Counted from the first letter of the stretch, positions 23,787-33,028 are shown. The stretch is 64,000 nucleotides of DNA from Streptomyces pyxinae (GCF_024756275.1 NZ_JANUGQ010000018.1:62001-126000); one strand, 5' to 3'. Numbers and translations are program-made. The notes: generated from the letters alone by a model not told the origin.

Positions 23787-24830
23787 TCAGGCGGAGGCGC
23801 GGCGGACGAGTTCGGTGGCGGTGATCACCGCTCGCGGTGGCTCCGCCCCGCACTCGTCCCGCCCCGCCGCCCCGTCGAGCAGCAGCCGGACCATCAGCCG
23901 CCCCATGCCCTCGATGTCCTGCCGGACCGTGGTCAGCGGCGGATCGGTCGCCTCCACCACCGACGCCATGTCGTCGAACCCCACCAGGGCCACGTCCTGC
24001 GGCACCCGCCGCCCCCGCGCCCGCAGTTCGCCCAGCGCACCCGACGCCATCAGGTCGTTGGCCGCGAACACCGCGTCCAGGTCCGGCCGGCGGTCCAGCA
24101 GTTCGGCCATCGCCCGCGCCCCGCCCGCCACGGTGAAGTCGCCGTGCGCCAGCAGCCCGGGATCGGCCTCCGGCAGCACGTCCCGGTAGCCGTCCAGCCG
24201 GTCCGTCGAGGCGGTGAGGTCCGCCGGCCCCGCGACATGGGCGATCCGCCGGCGGCCCAGCGACCGCAGATACCGCACCGCCTCCCGGGCGCCGCCCCGG
24301 TTGTCGCAGTCGACGTACGGCACGCCCGGCCCCTCGACCGCCTCGGGCCAGCCGGGGCGCCCGCCGAACACCGCCGGCACCCCGGCGCGCCGGATGACCG
24401 AGGGCAGCGCGTCGTCGTTGTGCACCGAGAACGCCAGCGCCCCGTCCACATGACCGCCGCCCAGATAGCGGGCGATCCGCTCGTGCTCGCCCCGGTCCTC
24501 CACCCACAGCAGTACCAACTGTGAGTCGTGGGCGGTCAGTTCCCGGCTTATCCCGCGGATCTGCTGCTCGAAGAAGGGATCGGAGAAGATCCGGAACTCC
24601 GGCTCCGCGACGATCACCGCCACCGCGCCGTTGCGCCGGGTGACCAGGGTGCGGGCGGCGTGGTTGGGCACATACCCCAGCTCCCGGACGGCCCGGCGCA
24701 CCTTCTCCGCGAGCGGCGCCCGGACGCCCGCGCCGCCGTTCACCACCCGCGAGACCGTCGCCCGGGACACCCCGGCACGCTCCGCGACGGCTTCCAGGGT
24801 GGGTCGGCTCCCGGTGGTCGGGTCGGACAC
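23787..24830 (-). CDS. LacI-family regulator of the beta-glucan locus
   Basis: A 347-residue LacI/GalR repressor. The N-terminal helix-turn-helix and hinge are clear: PTLEAVAERAGVSRATVSRVVNG, then VRRAVRELGYVPNHAARTLVT. The effector-binding periplasmic-binding-like domain fills the rest, with GHVDGALAFSV, FGGRPG, DLDAVFAANDLMASGAL, DVALVGFDDM and PPLTTVRQDIEGMGRLMV. The GTG at 24830 has GAGGAG 5 bases upstream. A copy of the TGAGAGCGCTCTCA operator lies 120 bases upstream, so it should repress itself, the GH81 gene and the transporter operon, with derepression by an imported glucan oligomer. Convergent with GH81. Confidence 0.93.
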   Translation of the reverse strand: MSDPTTGSRPTLEAVAERAGVSRATVSRVVNGGAGVRAPLAEKVRRAVRELGYVPNHAARTLVTRRNGAVAVIVAEPEFRIFSDPFFEQQIRGISRELTAHDSQLVLLWVEDRGEHERIARYLGGGHVDGALAFSVHNDDALPSVIRRAGVPAVFGGRPGWPEAVEGPGVPYVDCDNRGGAREAVRYLRSLGRRRIAHVAGPADLTASTDRLDGYRDVLPEADPGLLAHGDFTVAGGARAMAELLDRRPDLDAVFAANDLMASGALGELRARGRRVPQDVALVGFDDMASVVEATDPPLTTVRQDIEGMGRLMVRLLLDGAAGRDECGAEPPRAVITATELVRRASA

Positions 24831-24949
24831 GGGGGCTCCTCGGCGGCACGGCGGGCTGATGACGCCGGTGACCGGAACAGCGGTGGCCGGGGCCGCCGAT
24901 GACCCGCTGACGGCGGTGACAGGAGCAGCGTAACCGGTGTACCACCCAC

Positions 24950-24963
24950 TGAGAGCGCTCTCA
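24950..24963. promoter_or_regulatory. LacI-type operator 3, upstream of the lacI gene
   Basis: Third perfect TGAGAGCGCTCTCA palindrome, placed in the promoter region of the LacI gene and suggesting autoregulation. Confidence 0.8.
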
Positions 24964-25027
24964 CCACCCGGCCGGCCCGGCCCCGATGGCGGCCGGCCCG
25001 CCACGGCCCGGCCGCCGGCCGCCATCG

Positions 25028-25063
25028 CCGAAGCCGCCGCCCCGGGCGGGACGGCGGCTTCGG
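25028..25063. terminator. 12-bp hairpin between M1 peptidase gene and lacI promoter
   Basis: CCGAAGCCGCCG (25028-25039) pairs perfectly with CGGCGGCTTCGG (25052-25063) across a 12-base loop. It lies beyond the stronger hairpin at 25199-25234 for leftward transcripts and may act as a second terminator. Confidence 0.45.
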
Positions 25064-25198
25064 TACGCGATGCGCGATACGCGCGGCGCGCGGTGCCGGA
25101 CGCCGGCGGACGCTCCCGCCGGCGCCGGTCCGGCCACCTGGTGGGCCGGCCGGTCATGGCCCGAGCCGGATGGTCATGGCCGGAGTCGGGTGGTCATG

Positions 25199-25234
25199 GC
25201 CGGTGCCGGCCGGTGAGCTCCGGCCGGCACCGGC
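25199..25234 (-). terminator. 15-bp hairpin downstream of M1 peptidase gene
   Basis: GCCGGTGCCGGCCGG (25199-25213) pairs perfectly with its complement at 25220-25234 around TGAGCT. It starts 28 bases after the M1 stop codon. Next to it, a unit of about 20 bases containing GGTCATGGCC occurs three times (25152-25203). Confidence 0.7.
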
Positions 25235-25261
25235 ATGCGTCCGGCGTCCCGCGGTGTGTGC

Positions 25262-26851
25262 TCAGTGGTGGTCGTGGCCGTGCGCGGCCTCGCCCCCGGC
25301 GCCGTGGTCGTGTATCGAGTTGGTGGCGGCGATCTTCTTCCAGGACTTCGGCTGCGCCGGAGCGGCGCCCTTCTTGCCCTGGGCGGACCCCTTGGCGAGG
25401 CCCTGGGCCAGCCGGGCCTTGGCGGCGGCCGGGGCGGCGGGCCGCACCGGCTCGTAGAGCCAGGTGTCGAAGAGCGTGGCCAGCGGCTTGCCGGAGATCC
25501 GCTCGGCGTACTTCACGAAGTCGTTCACATTGGCGTTGCCGTACGCCCGCTCGGTCGGCCAGCCCTTGAGGATGGCGAAGAAGTCCTTCTCGCCCACCGT
25601 GTTCCGCAGCGCCTGGAGGGCGAGCGCGCCCCGGTCGTAGACGGCGATGTCGAACTGCTTGTCCGGGCCCGGGTCACCCGGCTTGACCGTCCAGAACGGG
25701 TCGTCGGCCGGGTGCTGGGCGTAGACGTAGTCGGCCAGCTCCTGGGCCGTGCCCTCGCCCTCCTTCTCCGACCAGAGCCACTGGCTGTACCGGGCGAAGC
25801 CCTCGTTGACCCAGATGTCCTTCCAGCCCTTCACCGACACACTGTCGCCGTACCACTGGTGGGCCAGCTCGTGCACCACCACGGAGACATTGGCCCCGTT
25901 GGCGAACTGGCGCGGGCTGTAGAACGGCCGGGTCTGGGTCTCCAGCGCGTAGCCGCTGGGCACGTTGGGGACATAGCCGCCGAGCGCGTTGAACGGGTAC
26001 TTCCCGAACACGCTCTCCAGCCACTCCGCGACCTCGGTGGTGCGCTCGATGCTGGCGCGGGCGGCGCCGTCGTTGTCGCCGAGGTCCTTGCTGTAGGCGT
26101 TGAGGACCGGCAGGCCGTTGGCGGTGGTGTCGGTGGTGATGTCGAACTTGCCGACCGCCAGGGTGGCCAGGTAGGACGCCTGCGGCTTGTTGGAGCGCCA
26201 GTTGTACCGGGTCCAGCCCAGCTTGGACGACTGGGAGACCAGCACACCGTTGCTGATCGCCTGGGTGCCGTCCGGCACCGAGACGGAGATGTCGTACGTC
26301 GCCTTGTCCAGCGGGTGGTCGTTGGACGGGAACCACCACACGGCGGAGTCCGGCTCCTGGGCCGCGATCCCGCCGTCGGGGGTGCGGGCCCAGGCGCTGA
26401 AGCCGTCGATCTTCAGCTCGGAGGGCTTGCCCGCGTACTTCACGACGACCGAGATCGCCTTGTTCTTCGCCAGCGGCGCGACCGGGGTGATCTCCAGCTC
26501 ATGGGCGCCGGTGGCGGCGAACTTCGCCTTCTTGCCGTTGACCAGCACCTCGCTCGCCTTCAGCCCGAGGTCCAGGTTGAACCGGGCGAGCTCCTGGGTG
26601 GTGGTGGCGACGATCGTCGCCGTGCCCTCCAGCAGGTCCGTCTTCGGCTGGTACTTCAGCCGCAGGTCGTAGTGGGAGACGTCGTAGCCGCCGTTGCCAC
26701 TGGCCGGGTAGTAGGGGTCGCCGATACCCGGGGCGCCCGTGACGCTGCGGTCCTTGGGTGAGGCCGGCGGACCTCCGGCGACGGCCGCTGCCGGGATCGC
26801 CAGCAGCAGACCGGTGGCCAGAGCACTCGGGACGATGATTCTGCGGTGCAC
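25262..26851 (-). CDS. Secreted M1-family zinc aminopeptidase
   Basis: A 529-residue exported metallopeptidase. Signal peptide at about residues 1-26 (IIVPSALATGLLLAIPAAAVA). Beta-sandwich domain follows, with YDVSHYDLRLKYQP and WWFPSNDHPLDKATYDISVSVP. The zinc site is HELAHQW (His327, Glu328, His331) with the third ligand Glu350 in WVNEGFARY, and the GGYVPN segment stands in the place of the M1 GAMEN exopeptidase motif. It lacks the long C-terminal helical domain of aminopeptidase N, as is usual for secreted actinobacterial members. The tail is Ala/Lys-rich and ends in a His-rich HDHGAGGEAAHGHDHH, which could bind metal. GTG start at 26851 with GGAGAG 6 bases upstream. Confidence 0.93.
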   Translation of the reverse strand: MHRRIIVPSALATGLLLAIPAAAVAGGPPASPKDRSVTGAPGIGDPYYPASGNGGYDVSHYDLRLKYQPKTDLLEGTATIVATTTQELARFNLDLGLKASEVLVNGKKAKFAATGAHELEITPVAPLAKNKAISVVVKYAGKPSELKIDGFSAWARTPDGGIAAQEPDSAVWWFPSNDHPLDKATYDISVSVPDGTQAISNGVLVSQSSKLGWTRYNWRSNKPQASYLATLAVGKFDITTDTTANGLPVLNAYSKDLGDNDGAARASIERTTEVAEWLESVFGKYPFNALGGYVPNVPSGYALETQTRPFYSPRQFANGANVSVVVHELAHQWYGDSVSVKGWKDIWVNEGFARYSQWLWSEKEGEGTAQELADYVYAQHPADDPFWTVKPGDPGPDKQFDIAVYDRGALALQALRNTVGEKDFFAILKGWPTERAYGNANVNDFVKYAERISGKPLATLFDTWLYEPVRPAAPAAAKARLAQGLAKGSAQGKKGAAPAQPKSWKKIAATNSIHDHGAGGEAAHGHDHH

Positions 26852-27233
26852 GGAATCTCTCCAAGTCGTGGGGAAGGAGGACTACTTGAACCCTATTGAG
26901 TCAGTACTGGCCACGTCATGTCCATGGCCCCACCTGTCACACGACCGCCATTCGGCCGACATGAACCGCTCTGACACCCGGTCGCCGTTCATCCCGCCGG
27001 CACACCGGGCAGCGCGCCCGACACGCGGCCCGCCCGGCACCCCGCCGTACTTCTCTCCCGTGACTCCCGCTCCAGGCTCTTCCGTGACTCCCGCTCCCGG
27101 CCTCCGGCCCGTCTCCGTTCCGGCTTCCTCCGGCCGCCTCCCGGCTCCACCCGAACCGCCTTTCGGCTCCGGCCGGTCGTCCTCCGGCTCCGCCCGCCGG
27201 GCCTCCGGCGGCCCGTCCGGTATCCGAACCCCC
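26852..27233. other. Divergent intergenic region, no gene seen
   Basis: About 380 bases between the divergent M1 peptidase and CocE-like genes. The left third is AT-richer (around 26880-26925) and probably carries the M1 promoter; the remainder is C-rich and contains a small duplication, CGTGACTCCCGCTCC, at about 27060 and 27081. No frame reads like a protein. Confidence 0.45.
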
Positions 27234-27262
27234 TTTTGCCGCGCGTCCGGTGCGTGTACGTT
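27234..27262 (+). promoter_or_regulatory. Candidate promoter of the CocE/NonD hydrolase gene
   Basis: TACGTT at 27257-27262 ends 7 bases before the ATG at 27270, with a T-rich TTTTGC at 27234-27239 at 17-base spacing as a possible -35. The arrangement implies a leaderless mRNA, as at 704-718. Confidence 0.4.
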
Positions 27263-27269
27263 CCCGCCC

Positions 27270-29438
27270 ATGCCACTTCGCGTACAGGGCGGCCGCCCGC
27301 CGAGCCGCCGCCCGGTCCCGGCCGTCCGGGGTGTTCGGGTTGTCCGGGTCGTCCTGGCCGCCGTGGCCGCGCTGTTCTCCGTACCGGCCCCGGCGCTGCC
27401 CGCGACGGCCGCCGCTCCGGCGGGTGCGGTGCTCCCGGCGGCGGGCGAAGGCACCCCGGACCGTCCGGCCGGTGCCGGGACCGCCGCCGTCCGGGAGTCC
27501 CGGCCGGTGTACTCGTACGAGAACGCGCTCCGTGAGTCCATATGGGTGGAGACCGGGGCCGACGACGACCGGGACGGCCGCACCGACCGGGTGGCCGTGG
27601 ACCTCGTCCGGCCCCGCGAACCGGCCGCCGCCGGGCGGAGGATACCGGTCATCATGGACGCCAGCCCGTACTACTCCTGCTGCGGGCGCGGCAACGAGAG
27701 CCAGAAGAAGACGTACGACGCGAACGGCCGCCCCGTCCAGTTCCCGCTGTACTACGACAACTACTTCGTGCCGCGCGGCTATGCCTACGCCGCCGTCGAC
27801 CTGGCCGGCACCAACCGCTCGGACGGCTGCGAGGACGTCGGCGGCCGCTCCGAGGTCCGGTCCGCCAAGGCCGTCGTGGACTGGCTGAACGGCCGCGCCC
27901 GGGGCTGGACCGCCCGCACCGGCGGCGCCCCCACCCGGGCCACCGGCTGGTCCACCGGCGCCACCGCCATGATCGGCAAGAGCTGGGACGGCACGGTCGC
28001 CAACGGAGTGGCGGCGACCGGTGTGAAGGGGCTGCGCACCATCGTCCCGATCGGCGCCATCTCCTCCTGGTACGACTACTACTTCGCCCAGGGCGCCCCG
28101 CTCTACGGCTCGGGACCCGAGGGCCTCGCCGACCTGGTGAGCAGCCGGGACTCGGCCGCCCGCTGCGCCCATGTCCGCCGGCGGCTCGTCGAGGGCGCCC
28201 CGCGCACCGGCGACCTCACCCCCTTCTGGGACGAGCGCGACTACGTCAAGGACGCCCGGAAGGTGCGGGCCAGCGTCTTCGCGGTGCACGGACAGCAGGA
28301 TCTCAACGTCCGCGCCAAGCACATCGGCCAGTGGTGGGACGCGCTGGCGAAGGCCGGGGTGGAGCGCCGGATCTGGCTCTCCGGCACCGGACACGTCGAC
28401 CCCTTCGACTTCCGCCGCACCGAGTGGGTGGGCGCCCTGCACCGCTGGTTCGACCACTATCTCCTCGGCCACGACAACGGGGCCGAGCGGGAGCCGATGG
28501 CCGCGATCGAGCGCGCCCCCGGCCAGTGGACCACCGACCGGCAGTGGCCGCCCCGCACCACCCGGACCACCACACTCCGCCCGGGCCCCGGCACCGCCCC
28601 CGGGGTGGGGACGCTCACCACCGCCCCCGCCCGGCCCGGCGCCACCGAGACCTTCACCGACGACCCCCGGCTGGCCGAGACCGACTGGGCGTCGGCCGTC
28701 GATCTCTCCACCCCGGCGAAGGCGGGCTTCACCACCCGCCCGCTCACCCGGGACCTCCGGCTGGCCGGTTCCGGCTCCGTCACGGTCACCGCCACCCCGA
28801 CGACCACCAGCGCCCATCTCTCCGCCGTGCTGGTGGACGTGGGCCCCGCCACCATCCGGGACTACGCGGCGGCCGGCGAAGGCATCACCACACTGCCCGG
28901 GCGGACCTGCTGGGGCGCGAGCACCGCCGGTGACAGCGCCTGCTACAAGGAGACCGAGCCGGACACCGCCGACGTGGGCTTCACCGTGGTCGCCCGGGGC
29001 TGGGCGGACCTCGGCACCTGGGCGGACCCGCGCCGGGGCCGGCCGCTGACCCCGGGACGGCCGTACGCCCTGACGGTACGGCTGGCCGCCGCCGACCATG
29101 TGGTGCCGGCCGGCCACCGGCTGGCGCTGATCGTCGCCGGCACCGACCGGGACCTCATCGACCCGCCCGCCTCCCGGCCGTCGCTCACCCTGGACCTGGC
29201 CCGTACCGCCGCGCGGCTGCCCCTGGTCGGCGGGGAGGCCGCCTTCGCCCGCGCCACCGCCGGGGCCCTCCCGCACCCGGTGGAGCGCCGGGCGGCCCCG
29301 CTCGCGGGAGTCGCCGGGCCGCGTCCGGCCCCGCGCGTCCCGGCGCCCGGCGCGGCGGCCCCGGCACCGGTGCCGGGCGGCGCGGGCGGGACAGCGCCGC
29401 GCCCGGCTCCGGCCGCCGCCTCGGGCGGGCTCCGGTGA
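27270..29438 (+). CDS. Secreted CocE/NonD-family alpha/beta hydrolase (Xaa-Pro dipeptidyl-peptidase-like)
   Basis: A 722-residue exported serine hydrolase of the S15/CocE group. Signal peptide at about 1-50 (VVRVVLAAVAALFSVPAPALPATA). Catalytic triad by motif: Ser238 in MIGKSWDGTVANG, Asp344 in HGQQDLNV, His375 in SGTGHVDPFD. DASPYYSCCGRGN sits near the oxyanion site. The C-terminal jelly-roll domain (about 470-660: TDWASAVDLSTP, VLVDVGPA, AADHVVPAGHRLALIVAGTD) is typical. The last 60 residues are an Ala/Pro tail. Likely activity is X-prolyl dipeptidyl peptidase or esterase. Upstream in-frame ATGs exist, but this one directly precedes a good signal peptide. It overlaps the M14 peptidase gene, so the two may form an extracellular proteolysis operon. 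Confidence 0.9.
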   Translation: MPLRVQGGRPPSRRPVPAVRGVRVVRVVLAAVAALFSVPAPALPATAAAPAGAVLPAAGEGTPDRPAGAGTAAVRESRPVYSYENALRESIWVETGADDDRDGRTDRVAVDLVRPREPAAAGRRIPVIMDASPYYSCCGRGNESQKKTYDANGRPVQFPLYYDNYFVPRGYAYAAVDLAGTNRSDGCEDVGGRSEVRSAKAVVDWLNGRARGWTARTGGAPTRATGWSTGATAMIGKSWDGTVANGVAATGVKGLRTIVPIGAISSWYDYYFAQGAPLYGSGPEGLADLVSSRDSAARCAHVRRRLVEGAPRTGDLTPFWDERDYVKDARKVRASVFAVHGQQDLNVRAKHIGQWWDALAKAGVERRIWLSGTGHVDPFDFRRTEWVGALHRWFDHYLLGHDNGAEREPMAAIERAPGQWTTDRQWPPRTTRTTTLRPGPGTAPGVGTLTTAPARPGATETFTDDPRLAETDWASAVDLSTPAKAGFTTRPLTRDLRLAGSGSVTVTATPTTTSAHLSAVLVDVGPATIRDYAAAGEGITTLPGRTCWGASTAGDSACYKETEPDTADVGFTVVARGWADLGTWADPRRGRPLTPGRPYALTVRLAAADHVVPAGHRLALIVAGTDRDLIDPPASRPSLTLDLARTAARLPLVGGEAAFARATAGALPHPVERRAAPLAGVAGPRPAPRVPAPGAAAPAPVPGGAGGTAPRPAPAAASGGLR

Positions 29439-30781
29439 ACGGCCGCCGGCCGGCCCTCTCCACCCGCCGGCGCACCGCCCTGACCACGTTCGCCGCGGTG
29501 GCCCTCGCCCTGCCCCTGATCACCGCCCCGGGACGGGCCGCGAGCCCCGCGGCGGCGGCCCCGGTCCCGCCTCCGCGCACCGGCTTCGAGCTCAGCGGCG
29601 GCGCCCGCTGGACCACCCAGCCGGAGGAGGAACGGTTCCTCGGAGCGGTCGGCCGGGCCGCCGGCCGCCGGATGTCCGTCGCCACCATCGGCACCACCGA
29701 GCAGGGCCGCCCGCTGCGGCTGGTCACCCTGGGCGCCCCCGGGAGCGGCTCGCCGGGCCGGATCACCGTGCTGCTGGTGTGCAGCCAGCACGGGGACGAG
29801 CCGGCCGGCCGGGAGGCGTGTCTCGGCACCGTCCGCGACCTCGCCCTCGGCGGGGACACCGGCACCCGCCGGCTGCTCGCCCGGGCCACCGTCCTGGTGC
29901 TGCCCACCGCCAACCCCGACGGGCTGGCCGCCGGCACCCGGGGCGACGCCGACGGCACCGACATCAATCGCGACCACCTCGCGCTGGCCACCGCCGGGGG
30001 GCGCGCCGTCGCCGCCGTGCTCCGTGACCGCCGCCCCGCCGTCGTCCACGACCTCCACGAGTACGGTGCCACCCCGCCGTACTACGAGAAGGACCTGCTG
30101 GCGCTCTGGCCGCGCTCCCTCAACACCGCGCCGGCCGTCCGGCGCGAGGCGCGGCGGCTCTCGGAGGCGTACGTCCGCCGCGCCGCCGAACAGGCGGGCC
30201 GCACCACCGGCGTGTACGGCATCTGGACCGACCCGGTGACCGGCGAGCCGGTCCGGCAGGTCGCCGGGGACGGCCAGGAACGCATCCTGCGCAACACCGC
30301 CGGGGTCAAACACGCCCTTGGCCTGCTCACCGAGACCCGGATGGACCCGCGCACCGAGGCCGAGCGCCGGGACCCCGCGCTCAACAACCGGCGCCGGGTG
30401 GCCACCCAGCTGGCGGCGGTCCGGGGCACTTTCCGGTACGTCACCGAGCGCGGCGCCCGGCTGGTCCCCGTCCTCGCCGCCGCCCGGCTCGCCGGTCTGG
30501 CCGACCGGGGCCCGGTCTATCTGGGCGGCGCCGACAACGACCCGGCCGAACCCGGCGAGATCCTGGCCGACCCGCCCTGCGGCTACCGGCTCGGCCCCGG
30601 CCAGTACGCCACGGTGCGGGACCAACTGGCGCTGCACGGGGTGCGGGTGCGCCGGGAGCCCGGGGGCGGCGGCAGCGTGCTCGTACCGCTCCGCCAGCCG
30701 CTGCGTAGCCTGGTCCCACTGCTGCTGGACGCCCGGGCGCCCCAGCATCTGACGGCGGGGGAGCCGGTGCCCGCCTGTTGA
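29435..30781 (+). CDS. Secreted M14-family zinc carboxypeptidase
   Basis: A 448-residue exported metallocarboxypeptidase. Signal peptide at about 1-36 (basic start, then TFAAVALALPLITAPGRAA). The zinc-binding motif HGDEPAGRE gives His119 and Glu122; PTANPDGLAAGTR and DINRDHLAL match the family's substrate-binding Asn-Arg region, and VVHDLHEYGA supplies the third zinc His. The catalytic Glu would be in the TETR segment (LGLLTETRMDP). It begins with GTG inside the stop of the CocE-like gene (GTGA), so the two are translationally coupled; both products act outside the cell on peptides. Cleavage preference cannot be judged. Confidence 0.9.
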   Translation: MNGRRPALSTRRRTALTTFAAVALALPLITAPGRAASPAAAAPVPPPRTGFELSGGARWTTQPEEERFLGAVGRAAGRRMSVATIGTTEQGRPLRLVTLGAPGSGSPGRITVLLVCSQHGDEPAGREACLGTVRDLALGGDTGTRRLLARATVLVLPTANPDGLAAGTRGDADGTDINRDHLALATAGGRAVAAVLRDRRPAVVHDLHEYGATPPYYEKDLLALWPRSLNTAPAVRREARRLSEAYVRRAAEQAGRTTGVYGIWTDPVTGEPVRQVAGDGQERILRNTAGVKHALGLLTETRMDPRTEAERRDPALNNRRRVATQLAAVRGTFRYVTERGARLVPVLAAARLAGLADRGPVYLGGADNDPAEPGEILADPPCGYRLGPGQYATVRDQLALHGVRVRREPGGGGSVLVPLRQPLRSLVPLLLDARAPQHLTAGEPVPAC

Positions 30782-30941
30782 CACCGGGGAGCTGGGAGAG
30801 CCGGGAAGGCCGTGAGGGCTGGGGCGGTCGGGAAGCCTGTGGCAGCAGGGACGGCTGGGTAAACCGGGAAAGTATGAGTCCCGTGTGGTAGGGGGTACGG
30901 GGAGGCGATAACACGCCACGCCCTTCCGAAAGGTGCCGCCG

Positions 30942-32813
30942 GTGTCACACGATCAGCTGAAACCGGGACAGAAGAGACCGGGCCAGAGACTCAGACTTCC
31001 GGTGCGCGCGGCGCTGCCGGGCCGCCACCCCTACGAGGACCGGCCACCGGTCACCGACAAGATCGTGTTCGGGGTCACCGCGGCCCTCACCCTGGCGTTC
31101 GTCCTGTGGGGGAGCGCCTTCACCAAGAACCTGGAGAGCGTCTCCGACACCCTGCTCGGCGGCCTGATGCACAACGGCGGCTGGGCGTTCGTGCTCGCCG
31201 CCTCCGGCTTCGTGGTCTTCGCCCTCTGGCTCGCCGTCAGCCGGTACGGCCGGATCCCGCTGGGCCAGGAGCACGAGGGCCCGGAGTTCCGCACCGTCTC
31301 CTGGGTCGCGATGATGTTCAGCGCGGGCATGGGCATCGGCCTGATGTTCTACGGGGTCAGCGAGCCGCTCGCGCACTTCACCACCCCGCCGCCCGGCACC
31401 GACCCGGCCGACGCGGCGGACGCCATGCAGACCGCCATGGCGACCACCCTCTTCCACTGGACCCTCCACCCCTGGGCCATCTACGCGGTGGTCGGCCTCG
31501 CCATCGCCTACAGCACCTTCCGGCGCCGCCGCCGGCAGTCCATCAGCGCCGTCTTCGAGCCGCTCCTCGGCAAGCGGGCGGCCGACGGGGCACCCGGCCG
31601 GTTCGTGGACGTGCTCGCCATCTTCGCCACCCTCTTCGGCTCGGCCACCTCGCTCGGCCTCGGCGCCCTTCAGATCGCCAGCGGCTTCCGGGAGCTGGGC
31701 TGGATGGCGAAGATGAGCACCGGTCTGCTGATCGCCATCATCGGGGTGCTCACGGCCTGCTTCGTCTTCTCCGCCGTCTCCGGGGTCGAGCGGGGCATCC
31801 AGTGGCTCTCCAACACCAATATGGTGCTGGCCGTGGTCCTCGCCGTCTTCGTCTTCGTGGCCGGGCCCACCATCCTGATCCTGGATCTGATCCCGACCTC
31901 GCTCGCCGCCTATCTGGAGGAACTGCCCCAGCTCGCCGGCCGCACCGAGGCGTCGACCGGCGGCGGCGAGGTGGCCGAGTGGCTGAGCAGCTGGACCGTC
32001 TTCTACTGGGCCTGGTGGATCTCCTGGACGCCGTTCGTCGGCATGTTCATCGCCCGGATCAGCCGGGGCCGCACCATCCGGCAGTTCGTCGGCGGGGTGA
32101 TCCTGGTGCCGAGCACGGTCAGCCTGGTCTGGTTCGCCGTCTTCGGCGGCACCGCCATGCACCTCCAGCAGCGGGGCGCCGGACTGGCCGAGGCGTCCAC
32201 CCAGGAGGGCCAGCTCTTCGGGGTGCTCCAGGAGTTCCCGATCGCCGGGGTGATGAGCCTGCTGGTGATGATCCTGGTGGGCATCTTCTTCGTCTCCGGG
32301 GCGGACGCCGCGTCGATCGTGATGGGCACCCTCTCCCAGAAGGGCACCTTCGAGCCCGCCCGGTTCGTCGTCATCTTCTGGGGCGTGGTCACCGGCGGGG
32401 TGGCGGCGGTGATGCTCCTGGTCGGCCAGGGCAAGGGCGACGCGCTCGCCGGCCTCCAGCAGCTGACGATCCTGGTGGCGGCGCCGTTCGTGCTGGTGAT
32501 GATCGGCATGTGCGTGGCGCTGCTGCGGGATCTGCGCCAGGACCCGCTGATCGTCCGGGGCGAGGTGGCCGAGGAGGCCATCGAGTCGGCGGTGATCGCG
32601 GGTCATGAGAAGTACGCCGGGGAGTTCGAGATCCGGATCGGCCCCGGCGCCGGCCCGGTCGCCGGCACCGAACCCGCCCCCGAACCGGAACCGGGACAGC
32701 GGCCGGGCTCCGGGACGGAGCCGGGCGAGGCCCGTGGCCGCGACGGCTCCGGGGGCTCCGGCGGAACGGGCGGTTCCGGAGGTCCCGGGGGTACGGGCCC
32801 CGGCCCCCGCTGA
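30942..32813 (+). CDS. BCCT-family transporter (betaine/choline/carnitine)
   Basis: A 623-residue membrane transporter with twelve predicted helices. Family signatures are MMFSAGMGIGLMFYGVSEPL, LFHWTLHPWAIYAVVGLAIAY, and the Trp-rich substrate-binding segment FYWAWWISWTPFVGMFIARISRGRTIR (read in parts). These place it with glycine betaine/choline importers driven by Na+ or H+. The last 60 residues are a hydrophilic Pro/Gly/Glu tail of unusual composition that could serve osmosensing, as C-terminal tails do in BetP. I chose GTG at 30942 because GAAAGG lies 8 bases upstream; GTG at 30933 overlaps that site. It appears monocistronic. Confidence 0.94.
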   Translation: MSHDQLKPGQKRPGQRLRLPVRAALPGRHPYEDRPPVTDKIVFGVTAALTLAFVLWGSAFTKNLESVSDTLLGGLMHNGGWAFVLAASGFVVFALWLAVSRYGRIPLGQEHEGPEFRTVSWVAMMFSAGMGIGLMFYGVSEPLAHFTTPPPGTDPADAADAMQTAMATTLFHWTLHPWAIYAVVGLAIAYSTFRRRRRQSISAVFEPLLGKRAADGAPGRFVDVLAIFATLFGSATSLGLGALQIASGFRELGWMAKMSTGLLIAIIGVLTACFVFSAVSGVERGIQWLSNTNMVLAVVLAVFVFVAGPTILILDLIPTSLAAYLEELPQLAGRTEASTGGGEVAEWLSSWTVFYWAWWISWTPFVGMFIARISRGRTIRQFVGGVILVPSTVSLVWFAVFGGTAMHLQQRGAGLAEASTQEGQLFGVLQEFPIAGVMSLLVMILVGIFFVSGADAASIVMGTLSQKGTFEPARFVVIFWGVVTGGVAAVMLLVGQGKGDALAGLQQLTILVAAPFVLVMIGMCVALLRDLRQDPLIVRGEVAEEAIESAVIAGHEKYAGEFEIRIGPGAGPVAGTEPAPEPEPGQRPGSGTEPGEARGRDGSGGSGGTGGSGGPGGTGPGPR

Positions 32814-32923
32814 CCCGGGCCCCGGCGGAGTCCCCGCGCCGGGTCCCAAGGCGGGGCCCGCCCGGTGACGGAGGCGCCCCCGGCCGGCCTGGCCGGGCCC
32901 CCGGCGAAGGCGCCCCGGCCGGC

Positions 32924-32985
32924 CGGGCCGTCGTCGGCGGAGCGGGGGCGGGCAGCGGCGGGCCGTCGTCGGCGGAGCGGGGGCG
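32924..32985. repeat. 27-bp direct repeat, two copies
   Basis: Identical 27-base segments (starting CGGGCCGTCGTCGGCGG) occupy 32924-32950 and 32959-32985 between the BCCT and ABC-F genes. The remaining intergenic sequence is GC-rich and non-coding. Confidence 0.8.
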
Positions 32986-33028
32986 CCGGTGCGTGGGCGG
33001 GCGGCCACGGCCTAGGATCGGCTCCCTG

